A stretch of 64,000 bases of DNA from Trileptium ribeirensis (lineage: Eukaryota; Nematoda; Enoplea; Enoplida; Thoracostomopsidae): NCBI GenBank assembly GCA_030248225.1, contig JASANE010010112.1:92702-156701 (forward strand), written 5' to 3'. Position 1 is the stretch's first letter; each line of letters opens with the position of its first letter. This document shows, one piece after another, positions 48,601 to 57,271 of this stretch. Position numbers and translations under genes: made by a program. The notes under the pieces were generated by a model. The model was given only the letters and a program-made list of their open reading frames with translations, had not been told where the DNA came from and did not search any database.

Positions 48601-51218
48601 TCTTAAGAACATTTTCCTACGTTGTATGGTCTTTGTGCTTGTCGAATTAGCCGGTTTGTAAATACAATTGTATTCGTCGTATTCAGCCACTCCGAAACCC
48701 GCACACCGTAGTTATTAATGGGGATTGCGGTTAATCCTCACCCTAAAGAGTCGCATTTTCTAAGCCTCATTTACGCCTTCCTGGTCGTACTAAAGTAGAC
48801 TACGAGAACCAGAGACAGACTAGGGCACCCGATAAATCAAAGCAGCCATCATTAAACTTTTGTTTCCTTAGCCCCTTCGAAGTTTGAGGAATACATTAAT
48901 ATCACGGAAATGTATTAAAGGCAACTTGAGCGCTATTTTAGCATATCAACACTTTATGGTTCTTCTTTATTCCTACATTTATTTTACCATTATGTATGAT
49001 TGATTGATTGATATAGTTAGGTTTCGGTCTTGTTTAAAATTTACAGTTTATTGTACCTGTTATTCATTACCATATGCTGCACCATGAGGTCAAAATTGAC
49101 TAATAAACTATAATATAAGTGCAACACATATATAATTTTGCGATTTGTAAAAAATAAAAGCGAAATATTTTGAGTCGTTGTGTTCGTCTCCGTATAGTTA
49201 TGAAAATATAATAACTTATATGTATGTAAGAAATGGCAATGTCTTTCTTACACCAATACAAACTTACTATACGCAGTAAAAACTTAGTATGTGATGGTTT
49301 TTGTAATGAATTTGTTCATTTTCATCTAATTTTTTAATCAAACGTGTGACTTTTGTAATTGCATGATTTTAGCGTCCTGTTCAATATTTTAGGCGGCCCG
49401 ATTGAACCGCCGCGATATATTGCTGATCGTCTAAGACTGGAACAGAACTGGAACTATAAAGCCGTTGATGTAATTACTCAATACCTGGAGTATTTCAACT
49501 ACTTCCGCAAGGCTAATCAAGCCCAGCAGCAACAACACATGCAGTTACATCAGTCACAAGTTGCTATGTCACCTCAGCTGCAGCAGTCTATGGTCGGGCA
49601 CGGCGGTTCTATACCTGCTCCGCAACAACAAATGCACCAGCACCAAATACAACAACAACAAGTATCTGGACAAAGTGGAATGCAAATACAAATGCAACAG
49701 CAACCGCCACAAACGATTGGTCCTGGTGGTGTGCCAATGACAATGCCACAACTGGGTGGTCCACGGCACCAACCAGTTGGATCAGCAGGGGCGCCTCCGC
49801 AACCGATTCAGGTTTCGCAGCAGCAGCAAATCTATCACCAGCAAATGCAGCACCTACCACAGCAACAACATTACCAGCAGCAGCCTGGCGGTAAGTGGTT
49901 GGGACGCTGTTATAATGAAATCAAATATTGGTTTTGTCACAGGTCACAACGTTTATGCGTATTTTGTTCCTACGTCTGTTTTGAAGGTTTGCAGAAATTA
50001 TAAGGCGATTTCTGCTTCATTTGTAAAATCATTATGCTTTTAATTTTAAAGATCGCTTAAACATAAAAGAGATTATTATCTCACTGTGATATCAAAAAGT
50101 ACTGTATATATTCTAGAATAAATGATTTTACATCGTTGGGAACAGATGGTACGTGTAAAAACAGAATGTTGAACAATGGTTGTTTTATCAAATATACTGA
50201 AGTTTTTTCTTGCCATTGCGCACAAAGTTAGACGTAAAAATTATTTTGTGCTAAATGCATAGTTTTTAAATATACAGTCTATCGTTACTTGTTGCTCCAG
50301 GATGGACTGTTGCTGTCTTCATCAGTTGCAAGGTCCAAAGATGCAGCGAAAATGAGCGATTTAACAGGAAAGTAGAATGCTGTTAAGACGCGGAAGTTGA
50401 GTATCATTTCCCGTGCGTGAAATGAGAACAGATTGCGAAACCGCACATGAAAAGCAAAAAGCTATCGCACAAGGTATTCAATCAATAATGGTTTACCTGA
50501 AATTTTTGTAATAATGTATCTGTATTAGCGCAATGGCTTAAGGCATCATCTACAGTCCAATGCAGAATTGTCGCAAAAAGCTGAAGTAACCAACATCTTC
50601 CTGATTTTGTCTAATTTTACATTAACATGCCGAAAAATTGTGTTTGTAGCAGTGAATTTGACTGTTCCGAAACATGGAAAAAGTGATTTTCACTGGAAAA
50701 ATAGAAATTGGAAAACCGTGGGAATCCTATTTTACGTTATGTTTGTTTATTCCAAAAAGCAATTGTATTTGTGCGGTATTTATCCAATCAAATGTTCGCG
50801 ACGAAAAGTTTCTTTTCAAAGTTTGTTGTCAATTGGACATCTTCAGTGCACGACTGAAATATTTTTCTGTGGCTCAATGCATTAATTCGATGCGATGGGT
50901 TCATTACTCTTCTATTGTGCAAGCAGTGCAAAGCAATTGAGGGTGCATACAGTATTTTAGTTAGTGTATCATAAATATTACTGTAGCTTTATGTTAACAC
51001 AACTGGTAATCTTTACGGTATTACCGCTTTTTAAACTTTCATTTATATTTTAAGGTGTAGTGGTTGTTAGCAGCTACAATCAGCCAACGCCAGTGCAGCA
51101 ACACCAACCTGCCATCATGGGCGGTGCGCCCGCAACAATGTTTGTACATCCTCGGGGGACGATTCCAGGGTCGCAGCAAATTGGTCAATATGTTCAACAA
51201 CAGCCCATGATGAAATGA
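33679..51218 (+). CDS. MED20: Mediator complex subunit 20 with a Gln-rich C-terminal extension (seven coding exons)
   Basis: MED20 is a Mediator head subunit that pairs with MED18 and the C-terminal helix of MED8 and relays activator signals to RNA polymerase II in the nucleus. Joining exons 33679-33692, 37044-37198, 38697-38845, 42123-42248, 45037-45109, 49393-49890 and 51055-51218 gives 1179 nt, 392 codons plus stop, with every junction GT-AG and in phase. Diagnostic blocks in order are MGVS at the start, QGNKSGASVFQEL, DFPLSSFAILED, KYCVNDFSMNIGSVS, VEYEPCCYPGQCLELLKEF and AVDVITQYLEYFNYFRK; they line up with human and Drosophila MED20 throughout. The core ends at about residue 212, the normal family length. 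Residues from about 213 on are Gln/Met/Pro-rich and end in QQQPMMK. The tail is unusual for an animal MED20. Confidence 0.94.
33795..34190. repeat. Inverted-repeat element with G-rich ends
   Basis: The left end has AAGGGGGGGGGTCGCGACG and the right end in reverse complement has AAGGGGGTGTCACGGCCCC and, further in, AAAAGGGGAGGCGTCGCG. It is a foldback or MITE candidate of about 400 bp. No target duplication was fixed. Confidence 0.45.
34355..35190. repeat. Poly-G/poly-C block with TCGACCCCTA repeats
   Basis: Runs of 8-12 G or C alternate with TCGACCCC(T)ATTTTT motifs at both ends (34355-34500 and 35070-35190). At 35080-35103 a C run, TTCAA and a G run form a palindrome. The central part holds the transposase-like frame at 34500-34833. 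The two similar ends suggest one inserted element of about 830 bp. Confidence 0.6.
34500..34833 (-). pseudogene. hAT/ZMYM-like transposase N-terminus (fragment)
   Basis: From the ATG at 34833 the - strand reads MSKRSEPSSNKKLSDFFKK followed by RPKAADAVE and then a Gly/Arg-rich stretch of lower credibility. A short basic start with a L-x-x-F-F-K-K block is common at the N-terminus of hAT-type and ZMYM1-like transposases, where it resembles a PCNA-binding PIP box without the first Gln. No BED finger, TTF domain or catalytic region follows in the frame. The piece lies between the two C-rich repeat blocks and is probably a passenger of that element. The assignment rests on about 25 residues. Confidence 0.4.
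35730..36260 (-). pseudogene. Non-LTR retrotransposon RT fragment in MED20 intron 1
   Basis: On the - strand from 36245: VPNHEKDAKPSGSDYRPASL, then LLCACSKVLKFIVNAKI and RRFLDNQNYICAHKRGF, the fingers region of non-LTR RTs (consensus YRPISLL..SKILEK). After a stop, SSVNILKQFIDKG and then NQTKAYDTVSHSKL give the motif A region (usual D-x-x-K-A-Y/F-D; the first Asp is Asn here). LLSWCKNYLS follows in another frame. The GVPQG box and the F/YADD box are not recognisable. Several stops and frameshifts show an old copy. It differs in sequence from the RT at 57-60 kb. Confidence 0.8.
37044..37198 (+). CDS. MED20: MED20 coding exon 2
   Basis: Acceptor TTTTAG before 37044; donor GTATGC after 37198. 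It encodes VLQHQIQGNKSGASVFQELE and the following 31 residues with VTVEAEAYYPLGLPQHAH. The GNKSGASV part matches EGKSGAH in Drosophila and EGKSVQQ in human MED20. Confidence 0.93.
37199..38696 (+). other. MED20 intron 2
   Basis: A 1.5-kb intron. It contains one TTAA-flanked MITE (38080-38265); otherwise I see nothing to annotate. Confidence 0.85.
38080..38265. mobile_element. 178-bp MITE with TTAA target duplication
   Basis: TTAA at 38080-38083 and 38262-38265 flank inverted ends AGGCGTGTTCACACGCTCAA and, in reverse complement, GGTGTTTTTACACGCTTAAA. TTTTGCTC follows on both sides. The interior repeats GATCAAAATTTGAGC. TTAA targets fit piggyBac or Kolobok; the ends differ from the piggyBac element at 10 kb. 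Confidence 0.8.
38697..38845 (+). CDS. MED20: MED20 coding exon 3
   Basis: Acceptor TTCGCAG; donor GTAAGT. It encodes QLHLHTLHLCRSSDFPLSSF, AILEDPKTGALL and TSLTADMMFTQILSKFS. The SDFPLSSFAILED part matches SEYPLSCFALFEN in human MED20, in the TBP-like fold. Confidence 0.95.
38846..42122 (+). other. MED20 intron 3
   Basis: A 3.3-kb intron. An inverted repeat with GAGGCTCGCTCCTC and AGCGAGCTACTCGC arms lies at 39060-39215. 40020-40600 is GC-richer than the rest and has an unassigned open frame (40020-40275). No retroelement domain was recognised. Confidence 0.7.
42123..42248 (+). CDS. MED20: MED20 coding exon 4
   Basis: Acceptor TTCGTTTAG; donor GTAAAA; exactly 42 codons, phase 0 at both ends. 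It encodes SVYSPRPNSKYEFHGQKYCV then NDFSMNIGSVSTAANFKAIL and IE. It matches [20 protein letters not shown] in human MED20. The exon was found only by reading the frame between flanking exons, as it is too short to stand out. Confidence 0.94.
42249..45036 (+). other. MED20 intron 4
   Basis: A 2.8-kb intron with one GAGCGGAGC foldback element (42904-43332). A degraded fragment of the same type may lie at 44790-44870 (AACTCCGCTCGCTTCAC). No other feature is supported. Confidence 0.7.
42904..43332. repeat. Foldback element with TGAGCGGAGC ends
   Basis: The ends are TTGAGCGGAGC (42904) and GCTCCGCTCA (43322-43331), a perfect 10-bp inverted repeat. Inside is a second inverted repeat, CTCGGCGAAGCCGAG, then tandem GTCCGTTCGTTCG, a T/A run with TTTTTTTGTTTGAAAGC and an (A)TTAGCTAATTAG tract. 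The same order is found at 54347-54997. Confidence 0.75.
45037..45109 (+). CDS. MED20: MED20 coding exon 5
   Basis: Acceptor TGTTGCAG; donor GTATGA. It encodes VEYEPCCYPGQCLELLKEFC AGFL plus one base of a Gly codon. It matches VEYGPCVV..LLLEFLQSFLG in human MED20. Confidence 0.95.
45495..45865. repeat. Inverted repeat in MED20 intron 5
   Basis: CAGGTAAACTTTGGTTTCCC and CCCCCAGCACCATA on the left pair with TATTGGTGCTGGGG and CCCAGGTCAAAGTTCC-type sequence on the right, though partly in the same orientation. It is a decayed foldback element or two related insertions. Confidence 0.4.
46900..48200. repeat. Diverged GTAGCCCCCTGATCTGACG repeats
   Basis: Four or more copies of a GTAGCYCCCCYGAYCTGA core spaced 100-300 bp apart. 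Copies are related but irregular, so this is an old tandem or nested repeat. Confidence 0.45.
49393..49890 (+). CDS. MED20: MED20 coding exon 6, including most of the Gln-rich tail
   Basis: Acceptor TTCAATATTTTAG; donor GTAAGT. The first 40 codons finish the conserved core: GPIEPPRYIADRL, NYKAVDVITQYLEYFNYFRK, the last helix of MED20 (human VQYMELFNKIRK). The remaining 125 codons are dominated by Gln, with Met, His, Pro and Gly, without a stop or frameshift. Both CAA and CAG are used, so the tail is not a simple young CAG expansion. The exon keeps one open frame for 498 nt, which argues for real coding. Confidence 0.93.
49891..51054 (+). other. MED20 intron 6
   Basis: A 1.16-kb intron. An open frame at 50568-50940 (+) is present but matches no family that I recognise and has no splice or start support. 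Nothing else is annotated. Confidence 0.75.
51055..51218 (+). CDS. MED20: MED20 coding exon 7 (last)
   Basis: Acceptor ATATTTTAAG. It completes a Gly codon and encodes VVVSSYNQPTPVQQHQPAIM, GGAPATMFVHPRGTIPGSQQ and IGQYVQQQPMMK, then TGA at 51216-51218. The Gln/Pro/Met composition continues that of exon 6, which supports the junction. Confidence 0.88.
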
Positions 51219-54200
51219 ATTATTCGGGAGAGATCCAAATACAGCTAACTACCGAAGCAAAATCAAGATGATGCCATCTTAGCAACGATTCAGTTTCGCA
51301 TGAATTTCAGCTTGCTGATGTAGCGTGTATGGAAGTGGCCCTTGCTCCACCAGTTCAATGTTGGTGTGTTTTATCGCTTTCAGTTCAGTCCGTTGAAACT
51401 CTACAGCGCATTGGAACCACTATGCAGCAAAATCATGTCAAAGTCGGTCACATAAGAGTATCAAGCGTCCCATCGAAAAAACGCAGAGCGTTGGCAGAAT
51501 CGGTTCATCAATATGTACAACCTTTTTCTGAGACCACTCCCTGAGTCCCCGCGGTTTGAATATGCTTCGTCGACCCTTTACCCGAAATATTTTTTAATTT
51601 CGTTATGTTATTACGTGTATAACAAAATGAATATTATGGTTATTTAGCTGAATACGATAGTATTATTATTTATAGTCTGATTTGACTATAGTTACCATTT
51701 CAGGAGGTTTCAAGGGTTTAGAATTGTTGAACTCGATTTCCACTGCCTTCGTTTGTTTGACTATCTGTTGCGTTCTCGTTCATAAAGAATAGTCTATATT
51801 AGATTTTTACGTTAGGATATGGTTTGTTATGTGAGTCCATCCCTAATTGTATGATTTTTCAGAGGTGTTTAACGTGTTTATGGTCGACGAACCCATTCTC
51901 TACAGTCTGTCTTCATTGTTTTGGATATGTTTTTGAATCGCTCAATACAATGATTTGGTTACTAGATTCCAGCACGTGTATTTCAAGCATTTTCGTTGGA
52001 GTGAAATCTGTTTAGGGTTGACGTGCCCGATAAAGAAAATATAGCCTGTCTTTAGTTTTTGGTTATATATTGTTTTTATAGCCTAACGGTTATATGTGCG
52101 TTTCGCTACGTTGAATACGATAGCATGGTCGTAGACTCCAACGCGACACGACCATATTTTTTCAGGGGGCTTGAGACGGTTTAACGCCGACGGTACACGA
52201 ATCCGATTTATCGAAAGAGTTTTATGTATCGTCACTTACTTGGTGTTGCATTGTTTTCTGTGCCTCAAATAAGCTATTATAGATTTTGTACTATGCCTTG
52301 ACTTCTATCCAGGAATATAAAAGGTTTCAGTTGTTCCAGAGGTCTTAGGGTGGAATATATATCAACTTACCTGCTGTCTAATAGAAGACTGCCTGAATGC
52401 ACTCAGATTATGTGTGCACATAGCTACTGCCCTAGTGGTCGGATTCACTGCACGCCGAATGGTTTAGAAAATTATGAGAGTAAAATAAGGTAATTTTGGG
52501 GGAAAAGTTATTCATTACTCGTTGCCCGTCTAAAATGGCTATGAAATTTCCCTTCCGAACAATTATTCGAACTGAAAACCATAAACTGTAAACCATTATT
52601 TGTGTGATTTTCGCTTAAATTCTGTGTTTGAAAACAATGTATACGACAAACGTATTAATGGGGAAAGTCCATAGTAAAAATGAATATGTCACTTCTGTCA
52701 CAAATCGACTGAAACAATTGGACGAAAATGAAATTTTAATCTTAGGATAAAACTTTCGGCCTACAAAATTGGATTTCGCGTAACAGTCGTTCGATATTTG
52801 AAACTGGTGATTTTGTGTATCATAAAGCCAAGTTGCGTGTGATGTCGATACAGTCTGAGTTGCTGCATAATGTGCCACATTGTACAAAATTATACCGTGC
52901 CTCAAGTGAATTGGAAATGTTAATTGATAGCACTTGTGGCGAACTTGAATAAACTGCTTATAAAAAAATTTTGCATAGACCAGATTTTACTCCACATATT
53001 TTGTCAATTGCAGACCCCGTGAAATAGCAGCGTTTGGGTTCTTTTGTACCTATCTTAAATATATAAATAATATGTACTTATACGCTGGGTTTTGTCCGAC
53101 AAGTTCTGGCTAGATCCATGGAGTCGAAAGCCACTCTGAAGTTCCTTGGGTATCGGGAAACGTAAAATGAAGATTATCGCCTTGCAAGTGATAACAAAAT
53201 TAGCCTTGCTTCTTCCATATGTTTACAGCTAACTCTAGGCCGATATATTTTTAGCGTTGTAGTCGCTGCTGTCCAGAAGAATATCACTATAAATATATGA
53301 GTTAAAACATGTGTAGGAGTAGCGTTAAATCTAGCGCACAATATTTTGATATCGACTTATGTTTAAGGATTGCTATCAATCAAACACACTTGTTTGAAGA
53401 AAAACAAACACTATTAGTACTAGCAAAAGTGCATTAGAGAAGAGTATGACACTTCCTTGCACTCATTATGTTAATCCGTGTTTGATGACGCGGTCGTTTT
53501 CGGTCTGACCCCATTTTTAAGGGGTCTGTCATGCACATAACCCCTCCCCCACCACCAGTTTTAGGAGGCAACTCGGACCCCAGTTTCTGGGTGGGGTTGG
53601 GCGGACCACCCCCAGTTTAGAGGCGGTCGGTTATCAGTTAGGGTCCCTAAGACTTGCCTTATTTGATGCATACCACGCAAATACATTTGCTTTTAGCGTT
53701 TTCAGGACTCCGAATACCTATAGACCAGTGTTGGGAAGCGTTCGTATTTTTAGCTTCCTGCCGCGAAGTTTTTCTGCCGGTAAAACGGGTGACCAGCGAC
53801 TTCTCCGGATGCCATCCTACAGTATGACCGGCAAGCCTTCCAAGAATAATTTTGCTAATTTTTATGTTACATTTTTTAAAATTAAATTGTTACGTGCTGA
53901 TTGTGTACGAAATTGGATTCATCCACTACAAAGTTACTTGTGAAATCGCAATGTTCTTTACGCTGCAGTTCTTATTGCATGTAACAACAAATACTTAAGT
54001 TTATGTCAAGCAGCTTCGAAAAAGACGTTATATTTTAGAACGAAGCCTATAATATTGTCTATAGCTACCTGGCGGCCTCTAATGCGTAGGGAGTAAACGT
54101 AATTCAGATATTGCTTTCCGCTACATAATTTGCATTTGTTGTTGCATAAATGTGGCAAGACCGGAGGCCTTTTCATTTCGGCGGACTTCAGCGGTCGCGT

Positions 54201-54340
54201 TGAAAAATATCCTGATATATTTTTTGGTTTATATACATTATGGGGTATATAATTCTTGCAAATACAGAGGCCCAAGTATGACCACATTTCTACAGTCAAG
54301 TCTGTTTTAATACATGCGTGCCACTGCACCAATATACTAC
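51219..54340 (+). other. MED20 3' UTR and following intergenic sequence
   Basis: The 3' UTR starts at 51219. I see no AATAAA close to the stop; the nearest clear one is at 52949-52954, which may be unrelated. An unassigned open frame lies at 51329-51544. A GC-rich repeat fragment lies at 53508-53650. No gene is supported. Confidence 0.6.
53508..53650 (-). repeat. Dispersed GC-rich repeat, also at the right window edge
   Basis: In reverse complement it has GACCCTAACTGATAACCG, GGGGGTGGTCCGCCC and AAAATGGGGTC. The end of the window (63900-63995) has the same blocks in the same order when reversed: CACCCTAACCGTTTACC, CCCCCGGCGGTCCGC, AAAATGGGACC. The two copies lie in the same orientation. Confidence 0.6.
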
Positions 54341-54347
54341 GGATTAT

Positions 54348-54997
54348 TGAGCGGAGCAAAGCAAAGCGGTATTGTTTTCGTCAGAGGAGAAAAATAGGCA
54401 CTGTCTGTCCGTCCGTCCAACTCCTCAATAACTACGGGGCCGAGTTTATTTTTTTTTGTTTGAAAGGCCTAATATCCGACAGGTGCAAGACATAGTTTTT
54501 GTCGAAATTTGATTTAGCTCATTGTAATTAACTAGTTAGCCTATTTTTAGCGTTTTCAAACAAAAAATATTTTTCAATGAACAAAAATTATTTTTAATTA
54601 CTGTAAAGCTCTAATTTTGGTGCATATACTACATCTCTTCGTGCTGATTATGAATCTTTCGATGAAGTATAAAATATGCTAATTAGTTAGTTAATTAGCT
54701 AATTTTTTGAAAATTTTCAAAGTGCTCAGAAACGAAAAATAAATTGCACACGTGGGTTTTCTATGTCGCTGGTCACAAATATATATGTGGCTTTTAAAGC
54801 TCCATGATTTTATCTATTAATAAGGCAATTAATTAATATTACTAATTAATGTTTAAGCTAGCTAGCTTTTTATACGCTGGATTTAACATCATTTGTCTAA
54901 AACGTGATTCCTATTATGTATAAATTGATTAAATATTTATTTGAAATACATGTATACACAAATAAGATACCAAATACTTTTCCTATCGCTCCGCTCA
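54348..54997. repeat. Second foldback element with TGAGCGGAGC ends
   Basis: TGAGCGGAGC at 54348 and GCTCCGCTCA at 54988-54997 are a perfect 10-bp inverted repeat. Inside are GTCTGTCCGTCCGTCC, TTTTTTTTGTTTGAAAGGC and AGTTAGTTAATTAGCTAAT, the same order as at 42904-43332. Confidence 0.75.
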
Positions 54998-54999
54998 TT

Positions 55000-56206
55000 T
55001 CTTGTAATTGTTACGTTTACTAGTTTCCAAAAGTATTAAGGACTTTATTCGAATTTTGCTAAAATCAGCTTAATCGGTTCACGTGCAACATCTTAGGCTT
55101 AGATTAAGTGGCAGGCTGAGCTTTAGTAGTGTTGGAATTCTTCCTTTTACGAAGCCGGAAATTATCGTTTTTCGCGGCGGAGTCCGGCCAAAAGATTGAC
55201 CTACATACATCTTGAAACAGTGACGAAATTTGACTATTTTTGGTGACGAAATTTATCAAATATTGTCTCCGGCACCGTCCAGCAGGGTTAATAGTGTTAA
55301 AAGAATAAAAGTACCTTGTTTAACGGGTTATATAATCGCATAGTTCACCCCAGCAAACAAAAAAATTGCTATGTAAAAAGAAAATGCCACTTTTTTTAGA
55401 GATTTTTAAAGTGTGGCTCATGGCTCAAAAACGGCAGCTCTGACAAAAATAGATTGTAAGCTTAGCTATAAAGTTGTAGCTCAGGATTCTGCTTGATGGC
55501 CTTAGTTTTCGCTGCGAATCCTCTTTCTCGAGATTTAGGTCGCGAAAGATAGATACAAATTTCAAAAAGTGACCATTCACTCTTTTGGGGGGTTCATTTG
55601 ACCCGGGAGGCGTGTTCGGCGGATTTAGCATTTAACAAAATAGCACAAATACACTAAGTTTGTGATTAAATAAAAAATTTGTGAAGATCCATCTATTCGG
55701 TGATGTGTTATGATCACGATTTTACCGCTTAAAAGCTATTTGAGAAAACACCGATCGCTTCGCTCACTCTGGCTCAATTACCAGATTGAAAACTTTGGTT
55801 TATTAGTTCCCAGAAACACTCAAAACAATATTTGCACATAAATGTATGTATACGTCTTCTCTCTTGCCTATTATTTTGGTATTATATAATATTGTATTCA
55901 CTTTCTGTGAGCAGCTAGATTTTTGAACGATTTGTTTTACAGGAAAATTTTGCTGGCGAAGATCACAAAAAAATTTTCCTCCAAATAGTTGAAGCTTCAC
56001 GTATATAAACGGTAAAACCGAAAATATATATGTTGTTTTCAATTTGCATATCTCAGTTGCAGCGCCTTAGTCGGGTGGACTTGTGTGGTGTGCGATGTTT
56101 GTAGTTTTTCTCATGTATGTTGGAAGTTTAAGAGCAATTCGATGGTGGCACACTTTTTTCAGGTAAATGTTACTTTATAGCGTCATGTGGATAATGTCTC
56201 ACGTGA
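55000..56206. other. Intergenic, no gene recognised
   Basis: AT-rich sequence. GATCGCTTCGCTCACTC at 55752 recalls the foldback family. No open frame with a recognisable product. Confidence 0.6.
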
Positions 56207-56440
56207 AGATTCAGTAATGTCTTTTATGATAATGTAACAATAATTGCCCCGACAGGCAGCAGGGGAAATGTTAACCTAGGCGGCACACGGTCGTTCGCGG
56301 GTGCAATGTTGGCCGATACCGACGAGCGCTCTTCCGTGCTGTCACCATCGAGCTCCAGTGAGCTTCGCCACTCGTCTGGTGTTACGGAACAAACTGGCGG
56401 TGATCGACCTGGAAATAATTGGTCACTTCTGCACAACTGA
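56207..56440 (+). CDS. Unidentified open segment, possible terminal exon
   Basis: 77 codons are open from 56207 to a TGA at 56438-56440. The part from 56256 has high GC against an AT-rich background and a composition like real protein: TGSRGNVNLGGTRSFAGAML, ADTDERSSVLSPSSSSEL, SSGVTEQTGGDRPGN, ending NNWSLLHN. Possible splice acceptors precede it (ATTCAG at 56209-56214 and CCGACAG at 56249-56255). It has no suitable ATG at its start, so it would be the last exon of a gene whose other exons I could not find. I do not recognise the protein. It is Ser-rich and probably disordered. Confidence 0.4.
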   Translation, partial: RFSNVFYDNVTIIAPTGSRGNVNLGGTRSFAGAMLADTDERSSVLSPSSSSELRHSSGVTEQTGGDRPGNNWSLLHN

Positions 56441-57269
56441 ATGCCGTTCTTTGGCTACCTCGGATTTCCCAAAATGTGTTTCAGTTTCAGGATGTCTCTA
56501 AAGTAGAATCTCGAAGTAGCAATAGATTAGGATAGAGAGAGCAATCTAAATTTAGCAGCTGCCTTCGTTCTCGTCACGACAAAACTTTTGAACCCTCACC
56601 GCCATCGATCGGACCAGCCGTTGTTGAGTTATGAGCGTCACCGCATTTATCGTAATTAAATATTTTAAGGCATAACTACCAACTCGGCAGATGGTAATAA
56701 TATAAGGCCCGCCGGCTTTTTTAGAAGCGCCATTTTCTTAGAAAAGGAAAGCGCCATTTTGTGCGCCAGCAGTAGAATTCTAATTTGCAACCATAAGGTC
56801 CACCTGACAGTTACGAACCCTTCGTTTATATCATAGTTGCCGAACGTCCGTCCAGCATTGGAGGTTATATTGTTTGGGAAGGGTGCACGCACAGGAGGGG
56901 GTTGGCCATGGTGTGGGTAAATTATTGAAATTTTCAATAACTGAACTTTTCTCAACACGGCGAAATATTTCCTAATTGTCTATATAATTGTAAATTTTGT
57001 CTCAACGTTATCACGCACGCGCAGTGGATGTGGCGCCTACCGCAAGAATAGATCTTGTTTGGGGGGCCCTACCATTACCTGAATCCCAGCTCCCATTGGC
57101 ACGTATGGTTTATATGAGCCTTGGAGTGCTACCAGTCTGGAACCTACTGCACTAAGTTACTTCTTCTAGTATATATTTTATTTTCACCGGTCTCCTAAAG
57201 CTGAGAGCAAGAATAACAGCGCGGCACATTCGTCAGACCCACGACAAAGTTGGCTTGGGAAATGGAGCC
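56441..57269. other. Intergenic, no gene recognised
   Basis: No supported gene. 56690-56900 has short self-similar pieces (AGCGCCATTTTCTTAG, AGCGCCATTTTGTG). 57000-57160 may be the tail of the non-LTR element that starts at 57270. Confidence 0.5.
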
Positions 57270-57271
57270 AG

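Larger units (their letters stand above)
45110..49392 (+). other. MED20 intron 5
   Basis: The largest intron (4.3 kb). 45495-45865 has inverted repeats (CCCCAGCACCATA and TATTGGTGCTGGGG). 46180-46400 is a G/C-run rich patch. 46900-48200 has several diverged units around GTAGCCCCCTGAYCTGACG (47180, 47366, 47466, 47780). No coding region is recognised. Confidence 0.65.

Noticed and set aside
49569..49860. Open frames on the - strand opposite the MED20 Gln-rich exon
   Set aside because: They are the antisense of CAA/CAG-rich coding sequence; such Leu/Val-rich antisense frames arise automatically and have no motif.
49891..50003. Read-through of the exon 6 donor giving a different MED20 C-terminus
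   Set aside because: A GTAAGT donor lies at 49891 and the downstream acceptor restores a Gln-rich frame; the read-through part has unrelated composition.
33679..51218. MED20 as a processed or decayed pseudogene
   Set aside because: All six introns are present with GT-AG borders and the 392-codon frame has no stop or frameshift.
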